A stretch of 49,438 nt of DNA from Clostridium sp. (lineage in GTDB: Bacteria; Bacillota; Clostridia; Clostridiales; Clostridiaceae), in NCBI GenBank assembly GCA_017435645.1, contig JAFSER010000002.1, positions 1 through 49,438 on the forward strand. The letters run 5' to 3'. Shown in pieces: positions 35,213 to 44,408 of this stretch. The stretch's first letter is position 1, and each line of letters begins with the position of its first letter. The notes beneath the pieces were generated by a model. That model saw only the letters and a program-made list of their open reading frames with translations, was not told where the DNA came from and did no database searches. A program made the position numbers and the translations under genes.

Positions 35213-35851
35213 ATGAAAAAAAGAACTAAAGCTATTTTAGATATCTTAAAAGAAGAATATCCTGATGCAAAATGTGAATTAAATCATGAGTCACCATTTC
35301 AATTACTAGTTGCAACAATCTTGTCAGCACAAACAACTGATAAGAAGGTTAATGAGGTAACTGAAACTCTATTTGTTGATTATCCTGATTTAGATGCTTT
35401 CTTAACTTTATCTACAGAAGAATTGGAAAAAAGGATAAAGCAAATAGGTCTGTATAGAAGTAAAGCTAAAAATATTATTATGATGTGTAATCAACTTAAA
35501 GAGAAGTTTAAAGGTGAGGTTCCTAAAACTATGGAAGAAATAACTTCATTAGCTGGTGCAGGAAGAAAAACTGCTAATGTAGTTTTATCAAATGCTTTTG
35601 GAGTACCATCTATTGCAGTTGATACCCATGTTTTTAGAGTATCTAATAGACTGGGACTAGCTGATTCAGATAATGTTTTAGATGTTGAAAAACAGCTTCA
35701 AAAGGAATTACCAAAAAGAGAGTGGAGCTTAACTCATCACTTACTAATTTTTCATGGAAGAAGATGTTGTATAGCTAGAAAGCCAAAATGTGACTTATGT
35801 AGATTAACTCAGTATTGCAAATATTACAAAGATGCTGTTAAGAAAAAATAG
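35213..35851 (+). CDS. nth: endonuclease III (DNA glycosylase/AP lyase)
   Basis: A 212-residue repair enzyme that removes oxidised pyrimidines and cuts abasic sites. The helix-hairpin-helix motif LAGAGRKTANVV carries the catalytic lysine (Lys119), and IAVDTHVFR carries the catalytic aspartate (Asp137). The [4Fe-4S] cluster motif C-X6-C-X2-C-X5-C is complete (CIARKPKCDLCRLTQYC). The ATG at 35213 is preferred; a GTG at 35204, directly after the plsC stop, would add only three residues. Confidence 0.95.
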   Translation: MKKRTKAILDILKEEYPDAKCELNHESPFQLLVATILSAQTTDKKVNEVTETLFVDYPDLDAFLTLSTEELEKRIKQIGLYRSKAKNIIMMCNQLKEKFKGEVPKTMEEITSLAGAGRKTANVVLSNAFGVPSIAVDTHVFRVSNRLGLADSDNVLDVEKQLQKELPKREWSLTHHLLIFHGRRCCIARKPKCDLCRLTQYCKYYKDAVKKK

Positions 35852-35867
35852 AATATAAATTAATTAG

Positions 35868-35931
35868 GCACAATATTGATTTTTCTTGTTTATATATTAA
35901 AATATAATAAGAAAATTAATATGTGCTTTTT
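35868..35931 (+). terminator. intrinsic terminator after nth
   Basis: A long imperfect stem (GCACAATATTGATTTTTCTT against AAGAAAATTAATATGTGC) followed by TTTTT. It ends the cysK-to-nth gene run. Confidence 0.8.
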
Positions 35932-36040
35932 ATTAATTATAGATAGTTTTTATGGAAATTTTGAGAAATTAATCATAACTTATATAGTGATATAATTAAG
36001 TGAATATTAATTAAATATAGGTCAATATTGGAGGAGTAAT

Positions 36041-36940
36041 ATGAAAGTTGGAATACTGATGGGAGGAATATCTTCAGAAAGAGAAGTATCATTAAATAGT
36101 GGTAATTCTATAATTCAACATATTAATAAAGAAAAGTATGAAGTAATTCCAGTTGTTATAGATAAAAAAGAAGATTTAATAGAAAAAGTAAAGGGGTTAG
36201 ACTTTGCTTTATTGGCATTACATGGAAAGTTTGGTGAAGATGGAACAGTTCAAGCTGTGCTAGAAACATTAGATATACCTTATTCAGGTTGTGGGCCTTT
36301 AAGTAGTGCTTTATGTATGGATAAAGATTTAACTAAAAGTACATTAAAGTCTAAGGGGATTAGAACTGCAAGATGGATAAATGTATCATCAGTTGAAGAA
36401 ATAGATTATAAAGCTATTGAAGAAATGAAATATCCTGTATTTATTAAACCTACTAATGGTGGTTCAAGTGTTGCTACTTTTAAAATTAATAAAAGAGAAG
36501 ATGTAGAAGAGGCAGTTAAAGAAGGATTAAAATGGGATAAGGAGGTAATGATTGAAGAATTTATAAAGGGTGACGAAATTACATGCCCTGTATTTGATAA
36601 TGAGTTATTTCCTGTGTTAGCTATAAAAGCTAAAACTGATTTTTATGACTATGAACAAAAATATTCAGCTAATGGAGCAGATCACTATGCTATTGATTTA
36701 GAGCCGACAGTATATGATGAAGTTAAGAGAATGGCATTAGATACTTATAAAGCCTTAAAGTGTTCTGTTTATTCTAGAATTGATATGATAATAACAAAAG
36801 AAGGAGTACCTTATGTTTTAGAGGTAAATACATTACCAGGTATGACTGCAACAAGTCTTTTCCCGCAAAGTGCAGGAGAAAAGGGAATAAATTATACACA
36901 ATTTATAGATATGATAATAGAATATTCATTAAAAAAATAA
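36041..36940 (+). CDS. ddl: D-alanine--D-alanine ligase
   Basis: A 299-residue ATP-grasp ligase forming the peptidoglycan dipeptide. Blocks include GGISSEREVSLNSG (about 8-21), ALHGKFGEDG, YSGCGPLSSALCMDK, IKPTNGGSSVA and LEVNTLPGMT (about 268-277). The omega loop reads FYDYEQKY. That tyrosine fits D-Ala-D-Ala specificity; VanA-type D-lactate ligases carry histidine there. So it is a normal Ddl, not a resistance ligase. GGAGG precedes the ATG by a good distance. It lies upstream of an envelope-type two-component system, but a 279-base gap separates them. Confidence 0.94.
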   Translation: MKVGILMGGISSEREVSLNSGNSIIQHINKEKYEVIPVVIDKKEDLIEKVKGLDFALLALHGKFGEDGTVQAVLETLDIPYSGCGPLSSALCMDKDLTKSTLKSKGIRTARWINVSSVEEIDYKAIEEMKYPVFIKPTNGGSSVATFKINKREDVEEAVKEGLKWDKEVMIEEFIKGDEITCPVFDNELFPVLAIKAKTDFYDYEQKYSANGADHYAIDLEPTVYDEVKRMALDTYKALKCSVYSRIDMIITKEGVPYVLEVNTLPGMTATSLFPQSAGEKGINYTQFIDMIIEYSLKK

Positions 36941-37219
36941 TATAGAATGTATTTTTTATTAAAACTAAGATAGAGTAAAGTATACTGATATAATAATTTA
37001 AATTTATAATTTGCTTAATATAAAATATTATTGTAATAAAGTATTAGTATAGTAGAATCTATTTTAGTTTTTTTATTATATCATTTTAAATTAAAGAAAA
37101 TAGTATCCTAATTAAGATTTTTTTAAGAAATTTTATATTCAATAATTAAGAGATTTTTATTAGGATAAAATATATCAAGATTATAAAGATACTGTATGGC
37201 TTAAAAAGGAGTCGATATT
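36941..37219. other. 279-base AT-rich intergenic region
   Basis: Between ddl and the two-component system. I see no gene. It presumably holds the promoter of the regulator gene, but no candidate is clearly better than background in such AT-rich DNA. Confidence 0.4.
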
Positions 37220-37930
37220 TTGGATAAAGAAAAAATATTAATTGTAGATGATGAAAAGGAAATAAGAGATTTGATAGAGATATATTTAAAGGGGGAAGGT
37301 TATAGAGTTATTAAAGCAGAAAATGGGGAAGAGGCACTTAATATTTTAGAAAGTAATGATATTGATTTAATAGTTCTAGATGTTATGATGCCTAAAGTTA
37401 ATGGAATAGATACTTGCTTAAAAATTAGAGAAGAAAGAGAAATGCCTATAATAATGTTATCTGCAAAATCAGAAGATATAGATAAAATTTTAGGATTAAA
37501 CACAGGAGCAGATGATTATTTAACAAAGCCATTTAATCCACTAGAATTAGTTGCAAGAATAAAATCTCAGCTTAGAAGATATAAAAAGTTTAGTAATGGA
37601 AATATAGTTGAGATTAAAGATAAAAAAGATAAAATATTAGAAATAGATGAGCTTATTATTAACTTAGAAACTCACGAAATATTTAAGTGCGGAGCGGAAA
37701 TAAAATTAACTCCTACTGAATTTGATATTTTAGTTTTATTAGCTGGAAATAGAGGAAAAGTTTTTAGTATAGAAAATATTTATAGTAGTGTTTGGAAGCA
37801 AGAATTTATGCAATCGGATAATACTGTTATGGTACATATTAGAAAGATTAGAGAGAAGATTGAGGACAATCCAAGAAGTCCTAAATATATAAAAACTGTA
37901 TGGGGAGTAGGTTATAAAATTGAGAGATAA
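37220..37930 (+). CDS. OmpR/PhoB-family response regulator
   Basis: A 236-residue regulator. The receiver domain has DDE at residues 10-12, the phosphorylation site Asp54 (VLDVMMPK) and the conserved lysine in YLTKPF. The C-terminal winged helix has KLTPTEFDILVLL, VHIRKIREKIED and WGVGYKI. It resembles VanR-like regulators of cell-wall stress. The start is TTG with AAGGAG upstream. Its stop overlaps the kinase start by 11 bases, so the two are coupled. No target can be read from the sequence. Confidence 0.93.
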   Translation: MDKEKILIVDDEKEIRDLIEIYLKGEGYRVIKAENGEEALNILESNDIDLIVLDVMMPKVNGIDTCLKIREEREMPIIMLSAKSEDIDKILGLNTGADDYLTKPFNPLELVARIKSQLRRYKKFSNGNIVEIKDKKDKILEIDELIINLETHEIFKCGAEIKLTPTEFDILVLLAGNRGKVFSIENIYSSVWKQEFMQSDNTVMVHIRKIREKIEDNPRSPKYIKTVWGVGYKIER

Positions 37931-39575
37931 TAAAATAACAAATGAGGAAAAGGTAAAGAAACAAGGTTTTAAAAAAAGGATAAAGAACTTTTTTATGAAG
38001 ATATTTTATAGATTTAGTAATTCAGTAATATTTTTAAAGGGAAAAGAAATATTTAATTGGATCTTAAAAAATGTAAGGAAGAGCATTAGATTTGAACTTG
38101 TAGTAGTCTTTGGAATATGCTTTTTAGTAGCCTTTATATTTTATGGTGTGGCTAATAATATACTTTCTGAAGTCAAAGCAATTACAACTATTGAATATGA
38201 TTATGAAAGATTAAAAGATAAAGCTAGTAGCTTAGCTAAGACTCTTAGCCAATCTTATTCTGAAGAAGTCAATATTTCAGAAAATGGAGGTAATCAATAT
38301 TTTGATGGATCAAATCCCTATCATGAAGTAAATGATGATAATAAGTTAATAACTGGAATAGATGATAAAGAAGGGATTATGAATGTATTGGAAAATTATG
38401 TTAATGATAAATCTAAAATTTATTTAACTGATTTAGATGGGAAAATATTATATAAAGTAAATGGAGAAGCTGAAGAAAAGTTAGATATATATATGATTTT
38501 AGATAAAAGTAATAGCATTTTACAAGATGGTAGTGAAGCAATTTATTTATATCCAGTAAAAATTAATGACTATAGAGCATATCTAATATATTATCAAATT
38601 CCAACAGCATATATTTCAAATGATTATTATACAGATACTAATTCATTTTTAGCATTAATTTTATCAGTTATAGTTTTTATCTCTATTTTTATTATAATTA
38701 CAAATAAGAAAATGAAATATATTGATGAAATAGCAACTGGAGTTAGAATAATATCTAGTGGGGATTTATCTCATAGAATTCAAGAAAAAGGTAAAGATGA
38801 AATTGAAGGATTAGCTAAGAATATAAATAATATGGCTTGGGAAATTGAAAATAGAATAGAATCTGAAAGAAGTGCTGAAAAAACTAAAGCTGAATTAATA
38901 ACTAATGTATCACATGATTTAAGAACACCATTAACTTCAATTATGGGTTATATAGGATTAGTTAAGGATAAAAAATATCAAAACGAAGATATGATGATGG
39001 AATATTTAAATATAGCCTTTAATAAATCTAATCAACTTAATGAATTAATTGAAGATTTATTTGAATACACTAAAATTAATAATAATGGTATTATATTGGA
39101 AAAAGTAATGGTAAATATTGTAGAGTTTTTAACTCAAATGATAGAAGAATATATTACATTATTTGAAGAAAATAATATAGAAATAGTTAAAAATTTTTCT
39201 TGCGATAAATCAATAGTAGAAATAGATGCAAGTAAAATGGTAAGAGTTTTTGAAAATTTATTTTCTAATGCTATTAAGTATTCACATAAGCCAGGAAAGG
39301 TGTTAGTTTCAACCTATATTAAAGAAAGTGATGTTATTATAGAAGTTAAAAACAAAGGAGATAGTATACCAAAAGAAAAGATAGAAAGGATTTTTGATAG
39401 ATTTTATAGAGTTGATGAAGCAAGAAATTCTAATATTAAGGGAAGTGGGTTAGGTCTTGCTATTTCAAAAAATATAATAAAGCTTCATGAAGGAGATATT
39501 TGGGCTGAAAGTAATGGTAAATATATTAGTTTCTATATTAAATTAAAGTTGATAAAAAATAAAGTAACCTTTTAA
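37920..39575 (+). CDS. membrane sensor histidine kinase
   Basis: A 551-residue partner of the preceding regulator. It has a long basic N-terminus, a membrane segment at about 62-85, an external sensor of about 155 residues with no recognised fold, and a second membrane segment at about 240-262. A HAMP linker follows (KGKDEIEGLAKNINNM), then the phospho-accepting His332 in VSHDLRTPLT, and the ATPase boxes NLFSNAIKYS, DRFYRVDEAR and GSGLGLAISK. Start TTG at 37920, inside the regulator's last codons. The VanS-like layout suggests an envelope stimulus; this is inference. Confidence 0.93.
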   Translation: MRDNKITNEEKVKKQGFKKRIKNFFMKIFYRFSNSVIFLKGKEIFNWILKNVRKSIRFELVVVFGICFLVAFIFYGVANNILSEVKAITTIEYDYERLKDKASSLAKTLSQSYSEEVNISENGGNQYFDGSNPYHEVNDDNKLITGIDDKEGIMNVLENYVNDKSKIYLTDLDGKILYKVNGEAEEKLDIYMILDKSNSILQDGSEAIYLYPVKINDYRAYLIYYQIPTAYISNDYYTDTNSFLALILSVIVFISIFIIITNKKMKYIDEIATGVRIISSGDLSHRIQEKGKDEIEGLAKNINNMAWEIENRIESERSAEKTKAELITNVSHDLRTPLTSIMGYIGLVKDKKYQNEDMMMEYLNIAFNKSNQLNELIEDLFEYTKINNNGIILEKVMVNIVEFLTQMIEEYITLFEENNIEIVKNFSCDKSIVEIDASKMVRVFENLFSNAIKYSHKPGKVLVSTYIKESDVIIEVKNKGDSIPKEKIERIFDRFYRVDEARNSNIKGSGLGLAISKNIIKLHEGDIWAESNGKYISFYIKLKLIKNKVTF

Positions 39576-39623
39576 GAATACAATTAATAAATTAATATAG
39601 AGATTATTTTTCTTGGAGGAAAA

Positions 39624-40565
39624 ATGCAAAATAAAAATCCTAATAGTACTTTTGGAATAGATTTAAATGAGTATAGTGAAGGTGTTAATTTTGAAACTTT
39701 AGCAAGAACTATAGATTTTTTATATTTAAGATCTTCTGGATCTGGATCAGGAAGATTTAGAGTAGATAAAAAGTTTTTAGAATATGCAAAGTTAGCAAGG
39801 AGTTATGGTATACCTGTTGGAGCTTATCATTATGCAATGCCTTCTTACGATTTAACTACAGCTGATTCACAATGCAATGATTTTATCAACATACTTCAGG
39901 AGGGCTTTGGAAATAGGAATTATGGAGATTTATTTCCAGTGTTAGATGTAGAAGCACCTGTAGATAATAAAATTAGTGTAAAGGCATTAATTAATTGGAT
40001 TGAAAGATTTAGAAAATGCTTTGAAAAGAAGACTAGAAGAAGACTTATGATTTATACTGGAACATTCTTTATTGAACTTTATAATGATTTTAAGCTTCCT
40101 GATGGAAGTCAACCTTTAAAAAGTATGCCATTATGGATAGCTATGTATACAAATATACCAAATAATCCTCCTTATCCACCAAATGTTGGAGGTTGGAGAC
40201 GTTGGAGAATATGGCAATACAGTGAAAATCAACAGGTTCAAGGTGTTAAAAATCCTGTAGATGCTAATTGGGGACCAGATAATTTAGATATTTTAATGCA
40301 ACCTAGTCAAGTTAGAAACTTTAATGTAGTTAAACAAAATGGAAAGTTAAAGGCTAATTGGAGTAAGAATACAGACTCAGATCTTTTAGGTTATAATTTA
40401 TTTGAAAATGGGTATTGGATAGGAACTGTAGATAAAGATGACAATAGTTTTGAAATTAATTTATCAGAATTACCTGTTAAGACCAATGTTCCTGTTACAA
40501 TATCAATAGAAGCTTTTGATTATGATGGAGAAACCTCACAAGTGCGAAGTAAGGTAATTATATAA
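39624..40565 (+). CDS. GH25 family muramidase with C-terminal Fn3-like domain
   Basis: A 313-residue lysozyme-type hydrolase cutting the N-acetylmuramyl bond of peptidoglycan. GH25 residues are Asp13 (FGIDLNEYS) and Asp108/Glu110 (VLDVEAP), with MPLWIAMYT and WRIWQYSEN matching the family's late strands. The last 85 residues form an Ig/Fn3-like domain (RNFNVVKQNGKLKANWSKN). There is no signal peptide or membrane segment. So it is either released on lysis, exported in a non-classical way, or acts in the spore, as the clostridial cortex muramidase SleM does. The ribosome site is GGAGGA. It has its own terminator. Confidence 0.88.
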   Translation: MQNKNPNSTFGIDLNEYSEGVNFETLARTIDFLYLRSSGSGSGRFRVDKKFLEYAKLARSYGIPVGAYHYAMPSYDLTTADSQCNDFINILQEGFGNRNYGDLFPVLDVEAPVDNKISVKALINWIERFRKCFEKKTRRRLMIYTGTFFIELYNDFKLPDGSQPLKSMPLWIAMYTNIPNNPPYPPNVGGWRRWRIWQYSENQQVQGVKNPVDANWGPDNLDILMQPSQVRNFNVVKQNGKLKANWSKNTDSDLLGYNLFENGYWIGTVDKDDNSFEINLSELPVKTNVPVTISIEAFDYDGETSQVRSKVII

Positions 40566-40571
40566 GATTAG

Positions 40572-40603
40572 ACTCTAGGAAAATATCCTAGAGTTTAATT
40601 ATT
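40572..40603 (+). terminator. intrinsic terminator after the GH25 gene
   Basis: ACTCTAGGA (40572-40580) pairs with TCCTAGAGT (40586-40594), followed by TTAATTATTA. Six bases after the stop codon. Confidence 0.78.
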
Positions 40604-40660
40604 ATAAAAATAATAAATATTGTTTAAATTTTATATTAAAATTATTTAGTAAATATAATA

Positions 40661-40686
40661 TAATAATATAGTATAATAATATAGTA
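40661..40686 (+). repeat. 13-base perfect tandem duplication in a promoter region
   Basis: TAATAATATAGTA occurs twice head to tail, ending 37 bases before the GTG of the VanW-family gene. Each copy contains -10-like sequence, so copy number could change the promoter. Confidence 0.55.
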
Positions 40687-40723
40687 TACATATAATAAAG
40701 GTACTTAGAAAGGAAGTGATAAA

Positions 40724-42208
40724 GTGAAAAAAATTATAAATAATAAGGCAATAATAATATCGATTACTGTTGTTACATTAATTTTTATAGGAATTATAGC
40801 ATATGTTTTTTCTATTAATAATAAGGTTAAAGCTTGGGAAGATAAAATCTATCAAGAAGTGTATGTTTATGGAATCGATATTGGAGGATTAGATAAAGAA
40901 GAAGCCACACAAAAATTAAATGAAAACTTACATAATAGAATTGTGGACAAGACTATTAAGGTTACGGTTGGAGATAAAAGTTTAGAATTAACTTATGATG
41001 CTTTAAATCCTTCATATAATATTGAAGAAATAGTTTCAACAGCGTTAGCTTATGGAAAAGAAAAAGGGGTATTTGAAAAGAATGCCTTAATAAAAGGTAA
41101 AGATAGGATGGACTTATCTGTAGATATAACATATGATGAAGAAGCGTTAGCAGCTTTTGAAAATAAGGTTGTAGAGGAAGTTGAAGTAAAAGCTGAGAAT
41201 GCATCTATTAGTATAAATTCAGGAAATATTTCTATTATTCCAGAGGTTTCTGGAAAAACTATTAATAAAGAGGATTTACACAATAAGCTTGTTGAAAATA
41301 TTAATGGTAATTCTGAAGATGTAGTTGAATTAACTTTTGAATTACAAGAACAAGAAGCAACTATTAAATCAACAGATTTAGAAAAGATAAATGGTCAAAT
41401 AAGTAGTTATAGTACTAATTATACAGATTCAGGTGATGGAAGAGTTAAAAATATGCAGATAGCTGCACAAACAGTTAGTGGAACTATAGTTATGCCAGGG
41501 GAAGAGTTTAGTTATAATGCATTAATTGGAGATACTACACCAGATAAAGGCTATGAAAAAGCAAATACTTATGTAGGAAATGAAATAGTACCTGATTATG
41601 GTGGAGGTATTTGTCAAGTTTCTACAACATTATATAGAGCTGTTATGAGAGCTAATATAAGATCAACAGAAAGATCAAATCATTCTTTAACAGTTTCATA
41701 TGCAGAGCCTGGTTTAGATGCTACAGTGTCAAATGGAGTTGTAGATTATAAATTTATAAATACTTATGATTTCCCAATATATATCCAAGGATATGTTAGT
41801 GGGGGAGTAGTTAATTTCTCAATATACGGAAATACTGAAGCGTTTGGCAATAAAACATATGATCTTGTAAATGAAATTTTAGAAACCTATAAGCCAGAGG
41901 TTAAATATGAAAAAGATTCAACTATGGCAGAAGGAACTGAAAAAGTTGTATCATATGGAATGACTGGATATAAAGCAAATTCTTATTTAGTAACCTATGA
42001 AAATGGTGTTGAAGTTAATAGAGAGTATATTGATACAGATATATACTTAACAACTGAAACTATTAAGAAGAAGGGGACTAAGAAGAAAGAAGCAAGTAAA
42101 GAAGATAAAAAAGAGAATAGTAGTAATAGTAGTACCCAGGGAACAAAACCAACTACTGAGGGAACAAAGCCAACTACTGAAGAAACAAAGCCGACTGAAG
42201 AAAATTAG
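40724..42208 (+). CDS. VanW-family membrane protein (PG-binding-like and VanW domains)
   Basis: A 494-residue protein with one N-terminal membrane segment (about residues 9-29) and an external body. The first half holds two PG_binding_4-like segments (GIDIGGLDKEEATQKLNENL and IIPEVSGKTINKEDLHNKL). The VanW domain follows, with VMPGEEFSYN, GGGICQVSTTLYRA and RSNHSLTVSYAEPG. A G5-like segment (about 395-450) comes next and a Lys/Thr/Pro-rich tail with three 7-residue repeats. VanW proteins occur in glycopeptide-resistance and in ordinary clostridial envelopes; their activity is not known. Start GTG with AGGAAGTG upstream. Confidence 0.9.
   Translation: MKKIINNKAIIISITVVTLIFIGIIAYVFSINNKVKAWEDKIYQEVYVYGIDIGGLDKEEATQKLNENLHNRIVDKTIKVTVGDKSLELTYDALNPSYNIEEIVSTALAYGKEKGVFEKNALIKGKDRMDLSVDITYDEEALAAFENKVVEEVEVKAENASISINSGNISIIPEVSGKTINKEDLHNKLVENINGNSEDVVELTFELQEQEATIKSTDLEKINGQISSYSTNYTDSGDGRVKNMQIAAQTVSGTIVMPGEEFSYNALIGDTTPDKGYEKANTYVGNEIVPDYGGGICQVSTTLYRAVMRANIRSTERSNHSLTVSYAEPGLDATVSNGVVDYKFINTYDFPIYIQGYVSGGVVNFSIYGNTEAFGNKTYDLVNEILETYKPEVKYEKDSTMAEGTEKVVSYGMTGYKANSYLVTYENGVEVNREYIDTDIYLTTETIKKKGTKKKEASKEDKKENSSNSSTQGTKPTTEGTKPTTEETKPTEEN
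42140..42202 (+). repeat. three 21-base repeats in the VanW-family tail
   Basis: Units at 42140-42160, 42161-42181 and 42182-42202 encode GTKPTTE, GTKPTTE and ETKPTEE. The first two are almost identical. Length could vary between strains. Confidence 0.75.
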
Positions 42209-42287
42209 TAATAGTAATGAAATATTGTAAAAAAAGTATAAGAATAAGTTGTATATGATTAAAAATAATATTAGGTAAAAAAGATTT

Positions 42288-42371
42288 ATTATCCTTATAA
42301 TTTTAAAAACTATAAGGATAATTATTAGTAGAGATAGTCAGTAGAAATTTAGTTTTTTACTGGCTATTTTT
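42288..42371 (+). terminator. two hairpins ending the VanW-family transcript
   Basis: First: ATTATCCTTATA (42288-42299) with TATAAGGATAAT (42311-42322), no T-tail. Second: ATAGTCAGTA (42334-42343) with TACTGGCTAT (42357-42366, one G.T), followed by TTTTTAT. The second is the better terminator. Confidence 0.75.
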
Positions 42372-42491
42372 ATATGTAATAAATAGTATAGTAAAAAATT
42401 TTAAAAAATTATTGTAGTTATCAATATAAATGATAAATGGTTTTGACTAATGACTTTTCATATAGTATTATTTTTAATATGGTGTTAATTG

Positions 42492-42519
42492 AAGTAAGGT
42501 ATTATATCTTACTTTTTTG
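42492..42519 (+). terminator. terminator-like hairpin in the trmL leader
   Basis: AAGTAAG, a 9-base loop, CTTACTT, then a T-run, ending about 10 bases before the GGAGG of trmL. A promoter upstream of it would be subject to attenuation; otherwise it is a third terminator of the preceding gene. Confidence 0.5.
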
Positions 42520-42535
42520 TTTGGAGGTCATCAAA

Positions 42536-42997
42536 ATGAATTTAAATATAGTTTTATATCAACCAGAAATTCCACAAAATACTGGAAATATTGCAAGAAC
42601 TTGTGTCTTAACTAATTCTACATTACATTTAATTAAACCAATGAGTTTTAAAATAGATGATAAACAAGTTAAAAGAGCTGGTTTAGATTACTGGAGTGAA
42701 TTAAAGCTTGAAATCCATGAGAGTTATGAAGATTTTATGGAAAAGTATGGAGATAAAAAGATTTTTTTAGCTACAACTCACGGAGGAGAACATTATGATG
42801 AAGTTTCCTTTAATTCAGGAGATTTTATTATGTTTGGTAGAGAATCTTCAGGAGTTCCAGAAGAAGTACATAATGCTCATGAAGGTATAAGAGTTCCTAT
42901 GATAAAAACAAGTACAAGAAGTTTAAATATCTCTAATACTGTAGCAATTATTGCGTATGAAGCATTAAGGCAAATTGGATTTCCTGAAATGAAGTAA
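42536..42997 (+). CDS. trmL: tRNA (cytidine(34)/uridine(34)-2'-O)-methyltransferase
   Basis: A 153-residue SPOUT methyltransferase that methylates the wobble ribose of tRNA-Leu. The knot motifs are IPQNTGNIARTCVLT (about 13-27), IMFGRESSGVP (about 97-107) and PMIKTSTRSLNISNTVAII (about 118-136). I chose the ATG at 42536, after TTGGAGG, over an upstream in-frame ATG at 42437, which would translate the terminator-like hairpin and add non-family residues. Length then matches TrmL (about 155). Confidence 0.94.
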   Translation: MNLNIVLYQPEIPQNTGNIARTCVLTNSTLHLIKPMSFKIDDKQVKRAGLDYWSELKLEIHESYEDFMEKYGDKKIFLATTHGGEHYDEVSFNSGDFIMFGRESSGVPEEVHNAHEGIRVPMIKTSTRSLNISNTVAIIAYEALRQIGFPEMK

Positions 42998-43013
42998 TTA
43001 GGGGGAATAATTT

Positions 43014-43850
43014 ATGGAAAAAATAAAGATAGTAACAGATAGTTGTTTGGATATACCAGAGGAATTAATACAAAAAAATAATATCGATATATTACCTGTA
43101 TTAATAAATTTTGGAGAGAAAAGTTATATTGATAGAACAGAAATAAACTTAGAAGAAATGTTAGATAAAATGGAGAGAGAAAATATTTTACCTACTACAG
43201 CTCAAATTACTCCAAATAGATTTGAAGAATATTTCAAAAAAGCATTAGATGATGGATATAAAGTAGTAGCTATATTAATGTCTTCTAATATGAGTGGAAC
43301 ATATAACTCAGCATGTATAGCTAAAGAAATGATTGAATCTGATGATATTACAATTATAGATACACAAGTAATAACATCTGCTCAAGGATTATTAGTTTTA
43401 AAGGCTTGTGAGTTAAGAGATAAAGGATTAAGTCCTTTAGAAATAAAAGAAGAAATAGAAAATATTATACCGAGAATTCAAGCATCTTTATGTTTTGAAT
43501 CTTTAGAAAATCTAGTAAGAGGTGGGAGAATATCTAAGACAGCTGGAGTTATTGGAACAGCTTTAGGACTTAGAGTTATAATAGGTTTTGAAGAAGGTAT
43601 GATGGTAGCTAAGGACAAGGTAAGAGGCAATAAAAAGGTTATTAAAAAAATAATTTCTGAATTTGAAAACTCTAATAGAGATGAAAATGAATTAGTAGCT
43701 TTAATTGAAATCGAGAGTTCTGAAATTAAATCAGAATTAAAGAAATATCTAGATGATAATAATATTAATTATATAGAAACTACTCCAGGGTGTGCTGTAG
43801 GTATACATTCAGGATTAGGAGCAGCGGGATTATTTTATATAACTAAATAA
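43014..43850 (+). CDS. DegV family fatty-acid-binding protein
   Basis: A 278-residue cytosolic protein. DegV signatures are IVTDSCLDIPEELI at the start, PTTAQITPNRFEEYF (about 60-74), SSNMSGTYNSACIA (about 91-104) and the lipid-site region RGGRISKTAG (about 169-178), with CAVGIHSGLGAAG near the end. Family members bind fatty acids and, in some firmicutes, work as the FakB subunit of fatty acid kinase; no FakA is in view. It starts 17 bases after trmL with AGGGGGAA, so the two share a transcript. Confidence 0.92.
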   Translation: MEKIKIVTDSCLDIPEELIQKNNIDILPVLINFGEKSYIDRTEINLEEMLDKMERENILPTTAQITPNRFEEYFKKALDDGYKVVAILMSSNMSGTYNSACIAKEMIESDDITIIDTQVITSAQGLLVLKACELRDKGLSPLEIKEEIENIIPRIQASLCFESLENLVRGGRISKTAGVIGTALGLRVIIGFEEGMMVAKDKVRGNKKVIKKIISEFENSNRDENELVALIEIESSEIKSELKKYLDDNNINYIETTPGCAVGIHSGLGAAGLFYITK

Positions 43851-43929
43851 TAATATTACTTTATTATATTAAAGTATATTAAATATTATTAATTAGTTCC
43901 TATTAAGTTTTTAATTAAAATGATGCAAT

Positions 43930-43982
43930 AAGGATATGAATGGATGTTTTATGACATTATTTCATATCCTTTTATTTTTTAT
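43930..43982 (+). terminator. intrinsic terminator after the DegV gene
   Basis: AAGGATATGAA (43930-43940) pairs with TTCATATCCTT (43961-43971), followed by TTATTTTTT. Confidence 0.85.
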
Positions 43983-44408
43983 AAGCATCTTTTCTAGTTC
44001 TAATGGTAGTTATTTTTATAAATTATATTTTCTTTTATTAAGATGATGAAATCAATTTATATAATAAATAAGAATGAAAATATAATATACATTAATTTGA
44101 TTAAATTTATAGATTGAATTCTGAAATTTAACTATTTTTAGTTTGATTTTACAACTAGCTAAAATAAAAAAATTTAAAGTCAAGTATATTAAATAATTAT
44201 AGTGAAATATTAATATATTAGAAATATAGGGAAGTGATGACTACAAAATAATAAATAAAAGAAAGATAGTAGAATAATATTTAAATAAATTAGGAAAGTT
44301 ATTAATAGATAGTTAAGCAAATTCTAATTAAATATTATATTTTCTTTGTTATAAATATTAGATAAATTTTAAATTTATAAAAAATTTCGCATTATTTTAA
44401 GAAAATAC
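43983..44408. other. about 430 bases without a gene
   Basis: AT-rich stretch between the DegV terminator and the cggR promoter. I find only a weak TAGTT/AACTA hairpin near 44140 and short open stretches without ribosome sites. No RNA gene or mobile-element trace is visible. Confidence 0.4.

Noticed and set aside
39624-40565. Prophage endolysin
   Set aside because: No holin, phage structural gene or integrase nearby; the flanks are chromosomal envelope genes.
36041-42208. Vancomycin-resistance cluster
   Set aside because: No VanH or VanX, and the ligase omega loop has the tyrosine of an ordinary D-Ala-D-Ala ligase.
42437-42535. N-terminal extension of TrmL from 42437
   Set aside because: It would translate through a terminator-like hairpin and add 33 hydrophobic residues not seen in the family.
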